This document shows positions 1 to 12,474 of a DNA stretch of 64,000 nucleotides, piece after piece. A program made the translations under genes and the position numbers. How positions within the stretch are numbered: the stretch's first letter is position 1; every line of letters starts with the position of its first letter. This DNA is from Opisthocomus hoazin (taxonomy: Eukaryota > Chordata > Aves > Opisthocomiformes > Opisthocomidae): assembly GCF_030867145.1 (NCBI RefSeq), contig NC_134429.1, positions 18,647,115-18,711,114 on the forward strand. Direction: 5' to 3'. Below the pieces are notes generated by a model, which saw only the letters and a program-made list of their open reading frames with translations, did no database searches and was not told the DNA's origin.

Positions 1-2379
1 TTAGGCCAAAGTGGAACATTTGGACAAGAGGGTAAGGATGATGTGTATCATGTTAACAAGTGTTTTTAGATATAGTAAATGGCTAAAATCAGAAATACTC
101 CTAACAAAGAAGCTGCTGGAAACCACTCCGTTAGGTGGTATTGAACCTTGATGTTGCTGTGAAGGAGGCAAGGCAGGACGTGTCAGCTCCGACACACAAA
201 TGTGTATCTTCTCGGAGGGACAGTAACGCTTTCTTCTCTCCAAACAGTGGTCAGAGTTGTGATGTATTCCCATGGCACAGCCCTTGTCCAGGAGCCTGAA
301 AGATTTGCTGGTAATGGTGCCATGCTCGGCTGTGAAAGGTGGCTAGGGCAGGATGCTGGCTGCAAAGGTCGTTCTTCCCAATTACTGTTCAATTATATCG
401 CCACGGTTGAACAGCCTATGAACTTTCAACCATACAGCCTGCCCTGTTACAGGCAGGGCTTTCAGCTTCTAGAACAGGGAGGTTTATCACTCTCATCATT
501 CCATTAAGAAACAAAAGAATTTAACCCAGGCACGGAACAACTGCTGAACGCTTACCCTGCTCTACCTAACCACGCAGAGGCACGTGAAGAGCGACCGCCT
601 CCCCAGAATTCATCCTAACTGTGTAGCAACACACGTAGAGGGACACTGCTGCACCAAGTGTGAGAGTGGATGAGGTTCTGATTAGAAGCTGGGACTCCTT
701 AAAGAAATACGTACTCTTAGATGGCACAGATGTCAGATTTAAACAAGTTTCCTGGGGTGACAGAGGAGCCAAGTGCTTGAGGAGACCTCTTCTTACTATG
801 AGAGTACTCTGTTCGTGACCTATCGCGTAGTATCTGAGCCAGATCGTCCAGCTCCAGCTGCTTTATCAAGAAAGCACAAGTTTCAGCACTGTTAATGGCA
901 ATATTGATTCCTGCCTTAAAGATCTGATTCCGCAAGCAGATTCTGGGATTGCTCACATATCAAAAGCAAAGCATGTATTTGCAGGCCAAATTTGGGGACT
1001 AAATTAGGTACCAGTCTTGCTGTCCTTTAGTGATATTTAAAGCCTCGCCTGAAATGCACGTACATATCCAGGGCCAGTCCTTGCTCACCCTTCAGCCCTT
1101 GACAGATCAATCCCAGCCAGTATTTTGAGGACAGCCCGGTCTCTCTGTAGAGGCTGAGAACTCAGGTCAGAACTCCTTCACAGGCCGCTATATGAGCTGA
1201 GGTTCATCCTTACCCAAGGAGCATTCAGCCTGCCTGCACTTCTGAAAGACCGTTAAAATTTTAGGGCTCGTGGGGCTCTAACTCGAGGCGGGATGGTGCA
1301 CAGCTCTTCAGCGTTGTACCCAATGGTTTTTCCTTTCCGTGAGAAATATAAGGCAATGTTACACGTGCTCTGACCATGCGCTCCTCACCCCCGATCTTTA
1401 AATGGATTCCAGCTATTGATTTGTGTTTGAATCACAGCACCGAAACATTTTCCTCCTCCTCGCCTTAGCGTTAATCCCCTCCCTCGCCCCAGAATGGGAC
1501 TGGCATAGCAACACGGTGGTACCCAGGCAAACTCTGCGCTCGCTGCCTTTGCCACTGGAAACCTGTAAATGGTTTTTCAGCACTTTGCAGTAAGCTGGGT
1601 GTATGATTTCTTTCCAAAAGAAAATACAGGTAATACAGGAACAGCAGGAAAAATGAACATATTGGCATGTAACTTAAACTATAACTAAATTAAGGAGCTG
1701 GCTGTGATGGCTTTGACTCCACTGGTTGACTCAAACTGGAACAAGCTCAGTTTTGTGTTTGCCCTTGCAGGCTGTAATTCTCAGGAAAACAAGCGAGAGA
1801 AGGAAGCAGCAGAGGAGCGTTCTTTGGTGATTAGCCTCTGTGTTAATAAGTAACTGGTTCACCAGGGATTGAGGAAATGGTGTGAAATTTGAGTGACTCT
1901 GCAAATTGGCTTTTAACAAGCATTTAAATAAGATGAATTGGAGTGCACGCCTACCTCCCATCCATCTCTTCTTAAAAGTGTGGGTCCTGACCTTGGATGG
2001 AGTTGAGTAAATAAATAAATAAATAAATAAGATAACTGTAATTGGGCAGCCATTGGAATGTCGCCTTAAAAAAACCCAAAATGGAGACCAGGGAAATGCC
2101 CCCCTCTCCTCCCCCACGATGATGTGTGCTTAGGAAAGTGTCCATTCCCTCTTCTCTCAGAGAGAGACAGTCATGAGAACCAGGGGCATCCCAGAAAAAC
2201 CCCCTTCTGCCTCAATATCCTCTCCCTCCCCTTCTCCTACGGATTTCCACCTCGCTTAAATCAGCTTCACAGCAGAGCAGTTCTGCGGACGGTTTCAGAG
2301 CTGTCTGAGGCCTCTTCCGCACCCGACTTAATTCTTTTTTAAGTTGTCTCGCTGAGGGGAGTTTTAGCATTGCTGAGGG
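1..2379. other. No supported gene
   Basis: AT/GC-mixed noncoding DNA. A 79-codon minus frame at 717-956 has coding-like residue content but no family match and no convincing splice pair. Nothing else can be supported here. Confidence 0.5.
2008..2030 (+). repeat. (TAAA)n microsatellite
   Basis: Five to six uninterrupted TAAA units lie in unassigned noncoding DNA. Confidence 0.95.
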
Positions 2380-2500
2380 CAGAGCACGCCGCTGAAACCC
2401 GGGCATCCCCGGTCTGTGCTGCCGGAGCCGCAGCGCGCGCGGCGCGGCGAGCAACGCCACAGCCAGGCGGATGCGCCGGACAGAGCCGGCGGTAAGTGAA
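2380..2500 (+). promoter_or_regulatory. Short CpG island with plus-strand donor
   Basis: CpG is very dense across about 2388-2500 in otherwise CpG-poor DNA, the mark of an unmethylated promoter. On the plus strand it ends at a strong donor, CGGCG/GTAAGTGAAG, after 2491, so it could be a first noncoding exon. In human, C1orf159 lies upstream of TTLL10 on the minus strand, so this could also be its promoter. No coding exon of C1orf159 was recognised. Confidence 0.4.
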
Positions 2501-5039
2501 GCGCTTCGCCGTTTTGTTTTTTAAACTCACCTACTGCTGAACTGGAAACAGTTGTGTTGTCCTAATTGTACTGCCTCGTAATCAGCAAGTATTTCAAGTT
2601 AAATATTTACTGATTATTGCTTTGTCTAAGGGAGAGGCCCTTAGCCTTTCCCTGCCCTATCTTTTTAGCCCTGAATCTGGAGAAAGTCCTTTAACGTTGG
2701 TGGTTTCCTTTAGCCTGAGTGCCTGCTGATTGCTGTCTTACCAGGCAAAGTTAGATCTAGCTATTTGTGTCTAATACTGTCTGGTAATGCCGTCAATCGC
2801 ATCGGCAAAAATCTTCGTCTTGACAGAAATATGGAGAAAAAAAAGCTTGCCTTTAGCAGAAGAATCAGTGAAGTCTGGTGTCTGGGCCTTCTCACTGCAG
2901 TCTGGGCTTATGCTGAAAGCTCGTTCAGGTGCCCTGGTTCTGCGTCTGTCCTGTTAACGCTGTAACACCTGCAGAAGTATGAGGAGAGGTGAGCACAGTC
3001 AGGAGAGTGTAAGCTTGCATGTCCATTAACATGTAGGTAGGTCAAGCTGTGCTTTCTGAACTTGCTCCCCTAAGGAGCGAGGCTCCTGTACTCACCAGCT
3101 GCCCATAGAATCACAGAAGGGTTCAGGTTGGAAGGGACCTTAAAGATCATCTGGTTCCAACCCCCCTGCCATGAGCAGGGACATCTTCCACCAGACCAGG
3201 CTGCTCAGAGCTCCATCCAACCCGGCCTTGAACACTTCCTTTTGGACCTATTGCCAGAGCTGCTTGTAATTTGATGGGTGCAGACCGAACAACCCCGTAG
3301 CTCTGAGAAAGACATCATAAAACTAAATCAGCGAAGCAGAGACCACCGTTGCTCCCAGTGAGGGCAGGACTGCAAAGGCAGCACGGCTGAAAACGCCCAC
3401 TGCCACGGCATAGGAAGTTCATGGTTTCTGAATCTTAAAATCTGCATCACAAAGGGTCACTCCTATAATCAATACAGAAAACACTGAGGCTTTTTTGTTG
3501 TTGTTTAAGATGAAGAGAATTTCTCTGGGTAAACTTGGGCCATTTAGCCATCTGAGGTTACTGTTTAAAAGTACTTGTTTAAAAGTAGCTGCTTCTGTTA
3601 TTTGTTAAATGAGCAAAATGCAGCAATAAATCAGTGCACCCTGTTACTACCTTGCAGTGTCAGATAAAGCCTGCTTTAATTTTTCCCTGACAGAAAAGTA
3701 CTTTAAATGTATCTTATAAAATAAAAGTGTTTGCAAAGCCCTCAGTTCGGCAAATCTATTTGAGCAGTAGCTGGTCAGATTGTACAGTAAGCAAGGGGGC
3801 CTCCCTGAGAAATTCTCCAATTCCCCGCACGTGGCTACCAGCCTTTGCCCTCCCCGTACCGAGAAGCAGCAGTAGCCTGTGCCAGCCACTGGATTTCTGA
3901 ATACGGCAGCCCCTGGGTGTACGGCGTAACAGCGGTGAGAGGGAGTAGTAGCGTGACAGAACGTACGCCTGACCTCCGCTGAGGAGCATCCTGTGCCCCG
4001 GGGCACGCGGATGGAGACAGCACAGCTCTCTAGTCGAGTCTCACGGAATCGTCAGGAATTTCCCAGTTAGGGTATCGCCGTGCCCCACGCTGCTCGGCTG
4101 GTGAAGATGGTATCTGTATCCTAGGTAAAATGACTCACGCTGGCAAGTCTCACTTTGCAGTATTCCTTTTCACGGTGCAACTATTTCACGGGAACTTGCT
4201 GCTCCTTTTGGTACATTGCAGTGGCTCATCAAGGTGTTAGTCCACTACATTTTATATTTTTACCTGTGCTATCCCTCAACTTCAGCCGTTGGTTTCCTTG
4301 TTTTCCTTTCCTCCACATGCCTCTCTCTGTCCAGCGCCTACCCTTTGGGTTTCACAGCAGCTACAGGTTCTTCTTGGAAGCTTCACTGTTTCTGTCTTCA
4401 TGAGATGCTCAACGTGATGTTCAAGGGGTTTTTTGGAGCTATGGTGTTTCCCGAAATGAAACAACTTTGACCTTTCAGCAACACTACCCTTTACTAATTC
4501 TCTTTAAGAGAAGCAAGAACAAGAACTACGCGCCTTTTATTATTGGGTAAATTGGCAACAAAAAAAAAAAATCCCATGAAATGTCTTCTGCCATCAATTT
4601 TAAACGGTAGGTATGCATGAAAGAGTCTCAGAGAAGGCAAAGAGACAAAGATACGACTCTAATCCCTAATGCTGCACTCACATATTCTGTTACCAGTAAC
4701 TTACTGTAATTATGAATATTCTACTGTCACTGTTTTTATCGCTAGAATCCACATGTGGATAAACATGTAACTAAAGATTGTTTTCTTTGTAGAAATAGGA
4801 AGAACAATTTCACTAGCTGCTGTTGTATAGATACATTTTTATCTCTCACATTCTATTTAATGTGCTATTTCACTGCCTTTGAGCACTTCTGTTCATAATT
4901 TTAGCATTTTAGTTGTGTATTTAATAAAAGAGTCGATTCTCAGCCCAGCTCTGAGTTGAATTTATTTTGAAGTAGTACAGAATTCTGTGTGTTTAAACCA
5001 AGCAAGCAGTGTTCTCCCGATGCTTGAATTCAGGCTAAT
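2501..5039. other. No supported gene; one CR1 piece
   Basis: Apart from CR1 3104-3238 and a short A-run at about 4559, nothing is recognisable. The open frames are short and overlap on both strands. Confidence 0.5.
3104..3238 (-). mobile_element. CR1 retroposon 3' fragment
   Basis: The block starts with AGAATCACAGAAGG and continues GGTTGGAAGGGACCTTAAAG and CCATGAGCAGGGACATC, the reversed 3' end of a CR1 LINE, the commonest bird retroposon. It is 5'-truncated as is usual. Confidence 0.88.
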
Positions 5040-5300
5040 AATTCCTGTCCAGGGGCGGTTACTGCTCCTCCGCCAGCTCGGCCGAGTACTCCCTGCTGCT
5101 CTGGGTACAACGCGGCGCGGGTGCAGCTGCGTGGCCGCGCTCCGGAGCTCTGCTGCTGCGGCGTTTCCCTCAGCCGGGCTGTGCCGGGCTGACACAGCTT
5201 CTGGCCAGCTGCACCTCTGTGAAGCCGAGCTGGGGCTCCAGGCAATGCTGATGAGACGTCGCCTTCTCCTTGCCCCACTCGTAAAGCTCCAGTCAGACAG
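5040..5300 (+). promoter_or_regulatory. GC- and CpG-rich patch with plus-strand donor
   Basis: The patch is GC-rich with many CpG between AT-rich flanks and ends in CAGACAG/GTGAGG (donor after 5300). It may be a promoter with a noncoding first exon. The open frames on both strands are a by-product of GC content. Confidence 0.3.
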
Positions 5301-5873
5301 GTGAGGCTGACACCAACTCGGTAACCTTGCAGCGAGCTCTACTTTGAAATAGCCTTGATTTCCGATCAAAGGACCTGCCACTGTGTGTGGTGGGGCGGGG
5401 TGGGGGGGAAGGAATTTCTCAGTACACTCCCAACTGAAAAAAAACCCCTTTATCCAGAAAAAACAGTCCTTACACAAGCCAGGAGCTAGTGCCTCTCACA
5501 GAATAACAAGCATTAAACTCTCCTTAAAACTCCTCAACGTATATATATTTAATGTCACTTGTCCTCCTGAGCTGTAGTCTGCAGCAAGCCAAGGAGATGT
5601 TTGACTTGAATCCTCTCTTCTGATCCTCGAGCTGGCAAGGCAGGTCCACCTTCACAAAGCAGGAGAGACCCAAAAAGAAACCCCCCTGCGAGGAGAGCAG
5701 TGGGAAGGAAACGAGTGACAGCTATTCCAGCGAAGGCAAGGTTGCTCTTTCTCTGACTGAGAAGGGAAGGACCTGGGTCGGTCATCGGGGCTGAGCAGCA
5801 GAGGAGAAAGCCCGATCGCCAGCAGAACAGCCGGGGCTCGGACAACATGAAAGCCGAAGCAATCCGCTTCTGC

Positions 5874-6236
5874 CTCACAGAATCACAGAATCCCAGAATG
5901 TTCAGGGTTAGAAGGGACCTCTGTGGGTCACCCAGTCCCCCCCCCGCCCAAGCAGGGTCACCCAGAGCAGGCTGCACAGCACCGCGTCCAGGCGGGGTTT
6001 GAATATCTCCAGAGAAGGAGACTCCACAGCCTCCCTGGGCAGCCTGGGCCAGGGCTCCGTCACCCTCAGAGGGAAGAAGTTCTTCCTCGGGTTCAGCTGG
6101 AGCTTCCTCGGCTTCAGTTTGTGCCCATTGCCCCTTGTCCTGTCGCTGGGCACCACTGGAAAGAGTCTGGCCCCGTCCTCCTGACCCCCACCCTGCAGAT
6201 ATTTGTAAGTGTATGTTAGGTCCCCTCGCAGCCTCA
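5874..6236 (-). mobile_element. CR1 retroposon 3' fragment, about 360 bp
   Basis: It starts at the CACAGAATCACAGAATC end and runs through the GGGAAGAAGTTCTTCC block into the end of the CR1 ORF2 region. The minus-strand translation contains RKNFFPLRVTEPW and LPREAVESPSLEIFK, typical of the ORF2 C-terminus. 5'-truncated. Confidence 0.9.
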
Positions 6237-8876
6237 CGTAACTACATCTCGCTTTGTCGATTAAGGGCTTTTATCCTAAAAGCAAGGCAGTAGGAACCTT
6301 CCAGCTACTTGTAGTATCTTCAGCAATGCTCTGAAGGCTACAGCAATTCCAAACACAGTACCTAGTGCAGTCCCTGGCGTCTAGGTACAGGCAAAAACTC
6401 ATAATCCCTGCCTTCAGTCTCGGTACCTAGTAGATTTTTTTTTTTTTTGTAACAAAGATTTGTAAGCAAATTATTATATCGGGGCCAAAAGAAATTGGGC
6501 AAACATTCACTTTGATCTCCTTCCCTTTAATTAATTGTCAGACTTAAAATGTTTTGGCACTGAAAATGTTGAAAATCAGAGACAAATATTGGCTTTAATT
6601 TGAGAAAAGGAAAATTTTCCAGCCTTCTTTGTTCCTCCCAAACCCTGAAGCCCCTATTTCAACGTGCTTAACAGTCGAAGGTGATCATGGGTTCTCCCAA
6701 AGTTAAATTCAAGAACTAAATAAAATATGATTTTACCAGCCCACAACTTGTGCTATGGCGTACAAAAAAAACCCTCCGTGGCGTTACACTTTGCACACCA
6801 GCAGGTAGAACACGCAGGTCCGACACCGTCCGGCCGCAGCCCACCAGGCCACCAAGCGCAGCGTCAGGCTGGGGACAGCAGTTTACCAACCCCTCCCGTC
6901 TGCTCGCCTCACACAGCCACGCAGGCGTCAGCCATGCTTCCCGCTGCTGCTGAGCACCAGGCAGGCTTCGGCATTGGCTTTGTTTGCTCTCATAATAAAA
7001 TGTCACCCACCTGTTAGTGCTGTACCCTGCACCTCATGAGACAGCCACTTCTCCCCCAAACGCTACTGGCATTGCAATCAAATTGCTATGTATTAATTAC
7101 CTCTGTGTTAAAACTGGGGAAACGCAGGCACACACAGAAAACAACTTGTCCAGACAGCTGCAGAAGAAAATAACCAAGAGACTTTATTGTAGACGCTCAG
7201 TATTCAGACTTCTTATTTGGCTTTAACTTACTAATATTAAAATTTAACATACTGGCAATACCAATGTATGGTCTGAAAAAAAGGTTCAGCACCTCCTTCC
7301 CTCTTCTACAATTATCAATTTCAAAAACAAGCAAAAATAAACCAATAAATTACTAACAGGGAGCTGAGCAAAGACACAGAAAAAGCAATTAGCTTTCCTA
7401 ACATTTTGTCCGAATCAAAACATTTAGGGGGGAAGCCAGCTGGAACCCTTCTAACTACTTCATTAGTCATCGTGCAGCAATGAAAACTCCAGGGCATTAA
7501 AAACACTTCGTACCACCTCTAAGTGTGATGAAAACCCAATCAAAAGGACTGTTCTCAAAGTGGAAGGCGTGTTCTTCACACCTTCAGCATATCAGCCCTA
7601 ACCGTAGGGTAGAAGGCTGTGCAGACACTCCGGTGGTAGGGAAGAAAAATACAGCACCTTGGCTTCTCCAGAACCTTCTGCCACGTTCCCTTGTCAAGGA
7701 AAGGTGGGGTCAGCGCCCAGGGCAGGGCCTTTAACAGGCACCTCCTGGCACAACCGTCACAGTCTGAACTGATTCAAGAACAAAGTTCAGGCCATTTAGC
7801 CCTACAGAAACTACCAACACATAATCTGATCATTTTACTCAACACAGGCGGATTTAAGCATTAAAGAAGCTGCTTAATGAATAATATGCATGTCTCTAAA
7901 TCTACATTTTTCAAGGCAACAATGTTTTGTTTTTCTCAGCTGTTGTGAATTCGCTTTTAAAGCAGATGGGAGCAGAGCTCCCTCCAAGTCCGGGTTAGGG
8001 TCCGAGTGCTTGTGCCTGGCTCGGGAGGAGACCCTGGGACCAGGGGCCGCAGGAGCACAGCGCATTCCCCGTCCCCCTCCGAGACCACCGGCTCACTTCT
8101 CACCGGTGTCAGAGCCACACGTCTTCAGGGGACGCTGGAAGGGCCAAGAGGATCTGATATTCGATAAAGATTTAATTTTGGTGCCCGAGTACCAATCACT
8201 TCATAGCATACATGAAACCATTCCCTCAGTCCCTCCAGCTGGGAGCCGAAGCCGAAGCCGGGGAGAGGCTGAGCAAACAGCGAGGAGGAACAACCTCATT
8301 TGGATTGCTAATTTTATTTGCATACCAAACACCACTTTAAACAAACCCATTTGGATTTCTGTGTGTGAGCCTAACTCGTTATTCACTATCTGCTGTTTGA
8401 TGGCTTTGTGAGCCTATCCTTTCAACAAACGCCTGCGAAGTGAGAGCAAAAGCCTTTGGTTCTGCTGAAAAAAGGGAAACCGGACAACAAAGTAGGATGA
8501 GTTCACAACACGCCACTCTTTCGGCTTGCTTACTTGTCTTTGGCCTCTATCTCCCTTACGCCAGGTCCTAAAATCAGGGCCATTCTAGAGCTGCTCGGGA
8601 ACAAAGGAATTGCCTATAAATATACTTTAAAAAATAACAAGCAGAAGACTAGAAAGAGTCAGAGCAAACTGTGGTTGTGCGGTGAACAAAGTCAATCAGA
8701 CACAGCCTGCATTTAACTCTTTTTTTTTTTTTTTTAAATTAGATCTCTCCCATAGCTGCAACTAAGAAGCTTGAGGCATGACGATGGCGGGACTGAGAGG
8801 CCTCCTGGTCCCTGCTGCACCCCATCGTCCTGCCCTTTGTCTGGATAAGGGTATGGGGGGGAGAAGGGTGTGTTTT
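6237..8876. other. No supported gene
   Basis: Noncoding DNA with homopolymer T runs (about 6435 and 8720). The 173-codon plus frame at 7890-8411 crosses GC-rich DNA and has no recognisable domain. Confidence 0.45.
8720..8735 (+). repeat. T16 homopolymer
   Basis: A run of 16 T lies about 140 bases before the large CR1 copy at 8877-9391. No element body was recognised between them. Confidence 0.9.
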
Positions 8877-9391
8877 CATAGAATCATAGAAAGTTTTGGG
8901 TCGGAAGGGACCCCTAGAGGTCATCTAGTCCAGCCCCCCTGCAGCGAGCAGGGACACTGCTAACTGGATCAGGTTGCTCAGAGCCCTGTCCAACCTGGTG
9001 TGGAATGTTTCCAGGGATGGGGCCTCCACTGCCTCTCTGGGCAACCCGTTCCAGTGTTTCACCACCCTCATTGTAAAGAATTTCTTCCTTATATCCAGCC
9101 TAAACCTACCCTGTTTTAGTTCAAAACCATCACCCCTCGTCCTGTCACTGCTGTCTCTACTAAACAGATTGTCCCCATCTTTCCTATAGGCTCCCTTTAA
9201 GTACTGAAAGGCTGCAATCAGGTCTCCCCGCAGCCTTCTCTTCTCCAGGCTGAACAAGCCCAACTCTCTCAGCCTGTCCTCATAGGAGAGGTGCTCCAGC
9301 CCTCGGATCATTTTTGTAGCCCTCCTTTGGACCCGCTCCAACAGTTCCATGTCCTTCTTGTGCTGAGGGCTCCAGAGCTGAACGCAGCTCT
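8877..9391 (-). mobile_element. CR1 retroposon, about 515 bp, with open ORF2 C-terminus
   Basis: This is the longest CR1 copy here. The minus frame 9350-8925 stays open for 141 codons, with [51 protein letters not shown] and [19 protein letters not shown]. These mark the C-terminal end of CR1 ORF2 (reverse transcriptase protein). Openness over this length suggests it is younger than the other copies, but it is heavily 5'-truncated. Confidence 0.93.
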
Positions 9392-9459
9392 TTGTATTGT
9401 TCTGTTTTCAATATTACACTAATTTGGCAGCTAGTTATCGAACATATATAAGATTTATA

Positions 9460-9740
9460 CATGTTCCTTTTCTGGGTTAAGTAAAGGTGGCCCGTCCACC
9501 TGGAGTCAAGTCCGGTAGATTTGTCTCAATTTGGTATGCAACGCGTCATGATCTCGAGTGCCCAATATAGTCCCTACGTACCACGGAGACCGGAGGTGTA
9601 GTGTGGGGTGTACCACAATGTCATCATTTCATTTTTTCTTTTATTGGTAACAGTTAGGGTACAACATTGGGGATAACAGCGAAAGAGTCAAACAATCAAA
9701 CCGTACAATCCCGAGTTCGCAAACTCCTAAATGGTGAGGG
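9460..9740. other. Unassigned block with unusual CpG and base pattern
   Basis: Just beyond the CR1 copy lies a block with scattered CpG (ACGCGTC, CTCGAG, CTACGTACC, CGGAGACCGGAGG), unlike its AT-rich flank, and then TTTTATTGGTAACAG. It may be a piece of an old inserted element such as an LTR, or a low-methylation island edge. No ends or family can be shown. Confidence 0.25.
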
Positions 9741-9799
9741 ATTTACTCCCCGCTCCTCTTCCCAGCCTCCCAGCACTCACCCATACCAACGCCAGCGCT

Positions 9800-10210
9800 T
9801 GCTCTAGAACAGAGCAGGAAAACGAAGCAGACCGGGGAAACGCCTGCTGCTCCCCGACACCCCACTTTCCCCCGGGCAGGAGAAGGAGCCCGTGCGCGGT
9901 GCTGGAGGGGGAAGCTGGGCATGAGATGGAGCCAGGAACGGGCACCACGCGCCGAGGGACCCGGCCGGGCAGCGAAGCCCCCCGCAAACACCCCGGGGCC
10001 CCGCTCCCTCGCCATGTTTGCACTACGAGATGACGCCGCAGCTCCAAGCCGCTGCAGCAGCAGATCTGACCGGGTGAAGCCAGACGCGTTTCTTACCTGG
10101 AAGCCCTCAGCACCACGCAGAGCAGCAGCTGGGCAGGTTCCGAGCGGAGCGGGACTCCCACGACGCTTCTGGACTCCTAACGCTGGCTGTGATCGCTGTC
10201 CTAGAGCTGG
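9800..10210 (-). promoter_or_regulatory. CpG-rich patch with minus-strand donor
   Basis: A GC- and CpG-rich stretch holds a good minus-strand donor, GGCTTCCAG/GTAAGAAA, with the exon side ending at about 10100 and running up to about 10210. It could be a 5' noncoding exon of a minus-strand gene whose coding part lies to the left, for which C1orf159 is the syntenic candidate. Unproven. Confidence 0.3.
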
Positions 10211-12406
10211 CCCCCAACTGTCGGCAGCGTCTGTAACGCAGAGGTTTTACGTTTGCTTGTGGTTACAAAAATTAAAGCAGCTTTGCTTAAGCTCTCAAAA
10301 TTCCAGCCACCAGGAATGTGGTTTTTAAGCAGCCACCGGGAATCTGGTTTTTGAACAGTTTGGAAGCTTTTTCTGGTTTCAGTCTGAACTAAATCCTGGA
10401 TGAAAGTTCCCCATCTGCAAAGGCTCTGCATATAAATACTGTACGTGGCATATTTTTGGGGTTTCAGAGAAATGTGGGTGTGAGCCTGCCGTGTCCCTGT
10501 TTTTTCTGAGAATATCCCAGTCTTTTTCAGGTTGATGTCTCCAGTGGCTTGCTCTGATTGACTGTTACTAAATTCAGCTACTTCTCTTCACAGGTACTAT
10601 TGTCCAACCACTGCTGATCCTGCAAAAATCTATTTTTGCTATAGGCTCAACTTGAGAGGTCAGCTCTGATTCTAACTGTGTATGTGGATAGTTTTACCCA
10701 TTTCTGTTCACACTGAGAGGTGCATTTCTCTGCGGAAACCCTGCACAAGCAGCCAGGAGATCCTGTTTCTGTGGAAATGAAACGCAGAGTTAATCATCCT
10801 TTCAGTACCAACAGAGTCGATCTCGGTGAGGCCATTCAAGGCCAGCGCTGCAACCGTCAGACGCTTCGTGACACCTCACCAGCCCTTCAGGGCCTTTTCA
10901 TTAACTTTATAAATCAAGTTAATCTGCCACCAAGCTCAGCAGTTATTCACAGCAGACTCTGCCTTTCCAGTAAGGGACAAGTATTTGGTGCAGGTAGCTG
11001 ATGGAACAGAAGGTAGCTCTGTCTGGAAAAAGCCACCAGAATACTGAATATTTTTAAAAATAGAATTTACAGGCTGCATCTGCATGTAGCTCGAAAATGT
11101 ATAGCCATTTCTTAAGAGAGTAGTCCACATCTATTCCAGGTTGATGTTGCCAAAATCACAATGGCCTTTTATTGCTATTTAGTGACCAGGGTGAAGTGAG
11201 GGTCCCGTCAGCCGAGCCTACACTGTCCACTTACTTTACAAGGAGTTGAACTGGTAGATGCTAATGGAGTATCTCAAAAGAGAAGCCAGGCTCTGGGGCA
11301 CTGTCAGGGAACCTTTCCTCATCTGAAGCTACAGGTGGGCAGTGTAAACAGTTCACAAATGGCAAACAAACGGTGACGTTTGCTGGGTTGCTCTCCATAA
11401 GGAAAAAATAAAAATAGCTAGCAGCACGGCTCCGTGGGATGGTCTTTGCAGTTTATGCAAAACATGATTGACAACATGCATGAAAAATTGGCCCCATCTG
11501 ATACAGTAAACAACCGCTTCTTTGAACTGCAGCACACTGCCAGTAACTCCCAGCAACAGCCGGGGCCCCGTCAGGGTTTGAAGAGCCCACAGGGTACAGA
11601 AAGGAATAACCAGAACGACACACGCCTCGTAACAACCTGAGAAAAAGCCATAAAACCCTGCCGAAACGACTGCCATAGTTTGCCCTCAGACCACTGGAAC
11701 ATCAGCTCTCACCAGAACTCCATTCCAGGAGCAGCTGAGCACCCCTCTTGCCTTCCCGAGGAGGGCAGGCTGCGGGTGGAGCGTCCCGGCTCGCTGGCAT
11801 CGCTTCAGAGTCCGCCAGGCATCCGAGAGACAGGTCCGGGCTTGAGCGGCTGCGGAGTCTGAAACGAAGCACGGGTGTTTCTGAAAGACGACGCTGTTAG
11901 CCTGACTGCTACAGCAACGAGAAATTCATTTAGTCTCAGGAAAAGTCCCGCCAAGCCATGGTTTTTGTACTTAGAAAGCTTTTGAGAGTCTCCCGAAGCG
12001 GCACATGAAATGAAACACCCAAAGAAAATCCCGCAGTAAATAAAAGAACACCGAAACTCATCTAGGGAGGTAAAAGTATTGAGCTCAGCATAAACAGGGA
12101 CGGCTCTGGGTCTGCAGTCTCCCTCACCCCCCCAGACTGGCCCTCTGTGGGCAGTGCTGACAGCACCAGCGTCTCGGGGAAGGTCAGCATGGCCAGTGCG
12201 GCTGCCGAGCTTCACAGGGGTGACACCGCACCGGGGAACGCACGGCTGCCGTCGAAAGGGCCAAGGCAGCAACGTGCCCAGATCAAACCGGAATTCAATG
12301 GGCTTTGGGTGCTCAGCACCCCACGACCTTTGAAAACACCACCACTGATTTGAGAACCTGCATCACTCTGATAGGGAACCAGTCCAGGTGGCTGTTTTAT
12401 AGTGGC

Positions 12407-12474
12407 TTCATCCCACCACGAAATGGAATTTCACTCTTGCTTCACCCCACAATGAAATGGAATTTCACTCTCGC
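12407..12474 (+). repeat. Tandem duplication, 2 x 34 bp
   Basis: Units 12407-12440 and 12441-12474 share GAAATGGAATTTCACTCT and differ at four positions. Confidence 0.9.

Noticed and set aside
717-956. 79-codon minus frame with coding-like residues
   Set aside because: No family match, no upstream or downstream exon with fitting phase, and no strong acceptor or donor at its edges.
4962-5477. 171-codon minus frame over the 5.1-kb patch
   Set aside because: High GC makes all frames open there; the residue content is Arg/Ala/Ser-rich without motifs.
8925-9350. 141-codon minus frame as a host gene
   Set aside because: It is the C-terminal end of CR1 ORF2 and belongs to the retroposon.
11353-11676. 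107-codon hydrophobic minus frame as a membrane protein
   Set aside because: No acceptor or donor support, and overlapping frames in both strands. C1orf159, the syntenic candidate, has a Cys-rich ectodomain that is not seen here.
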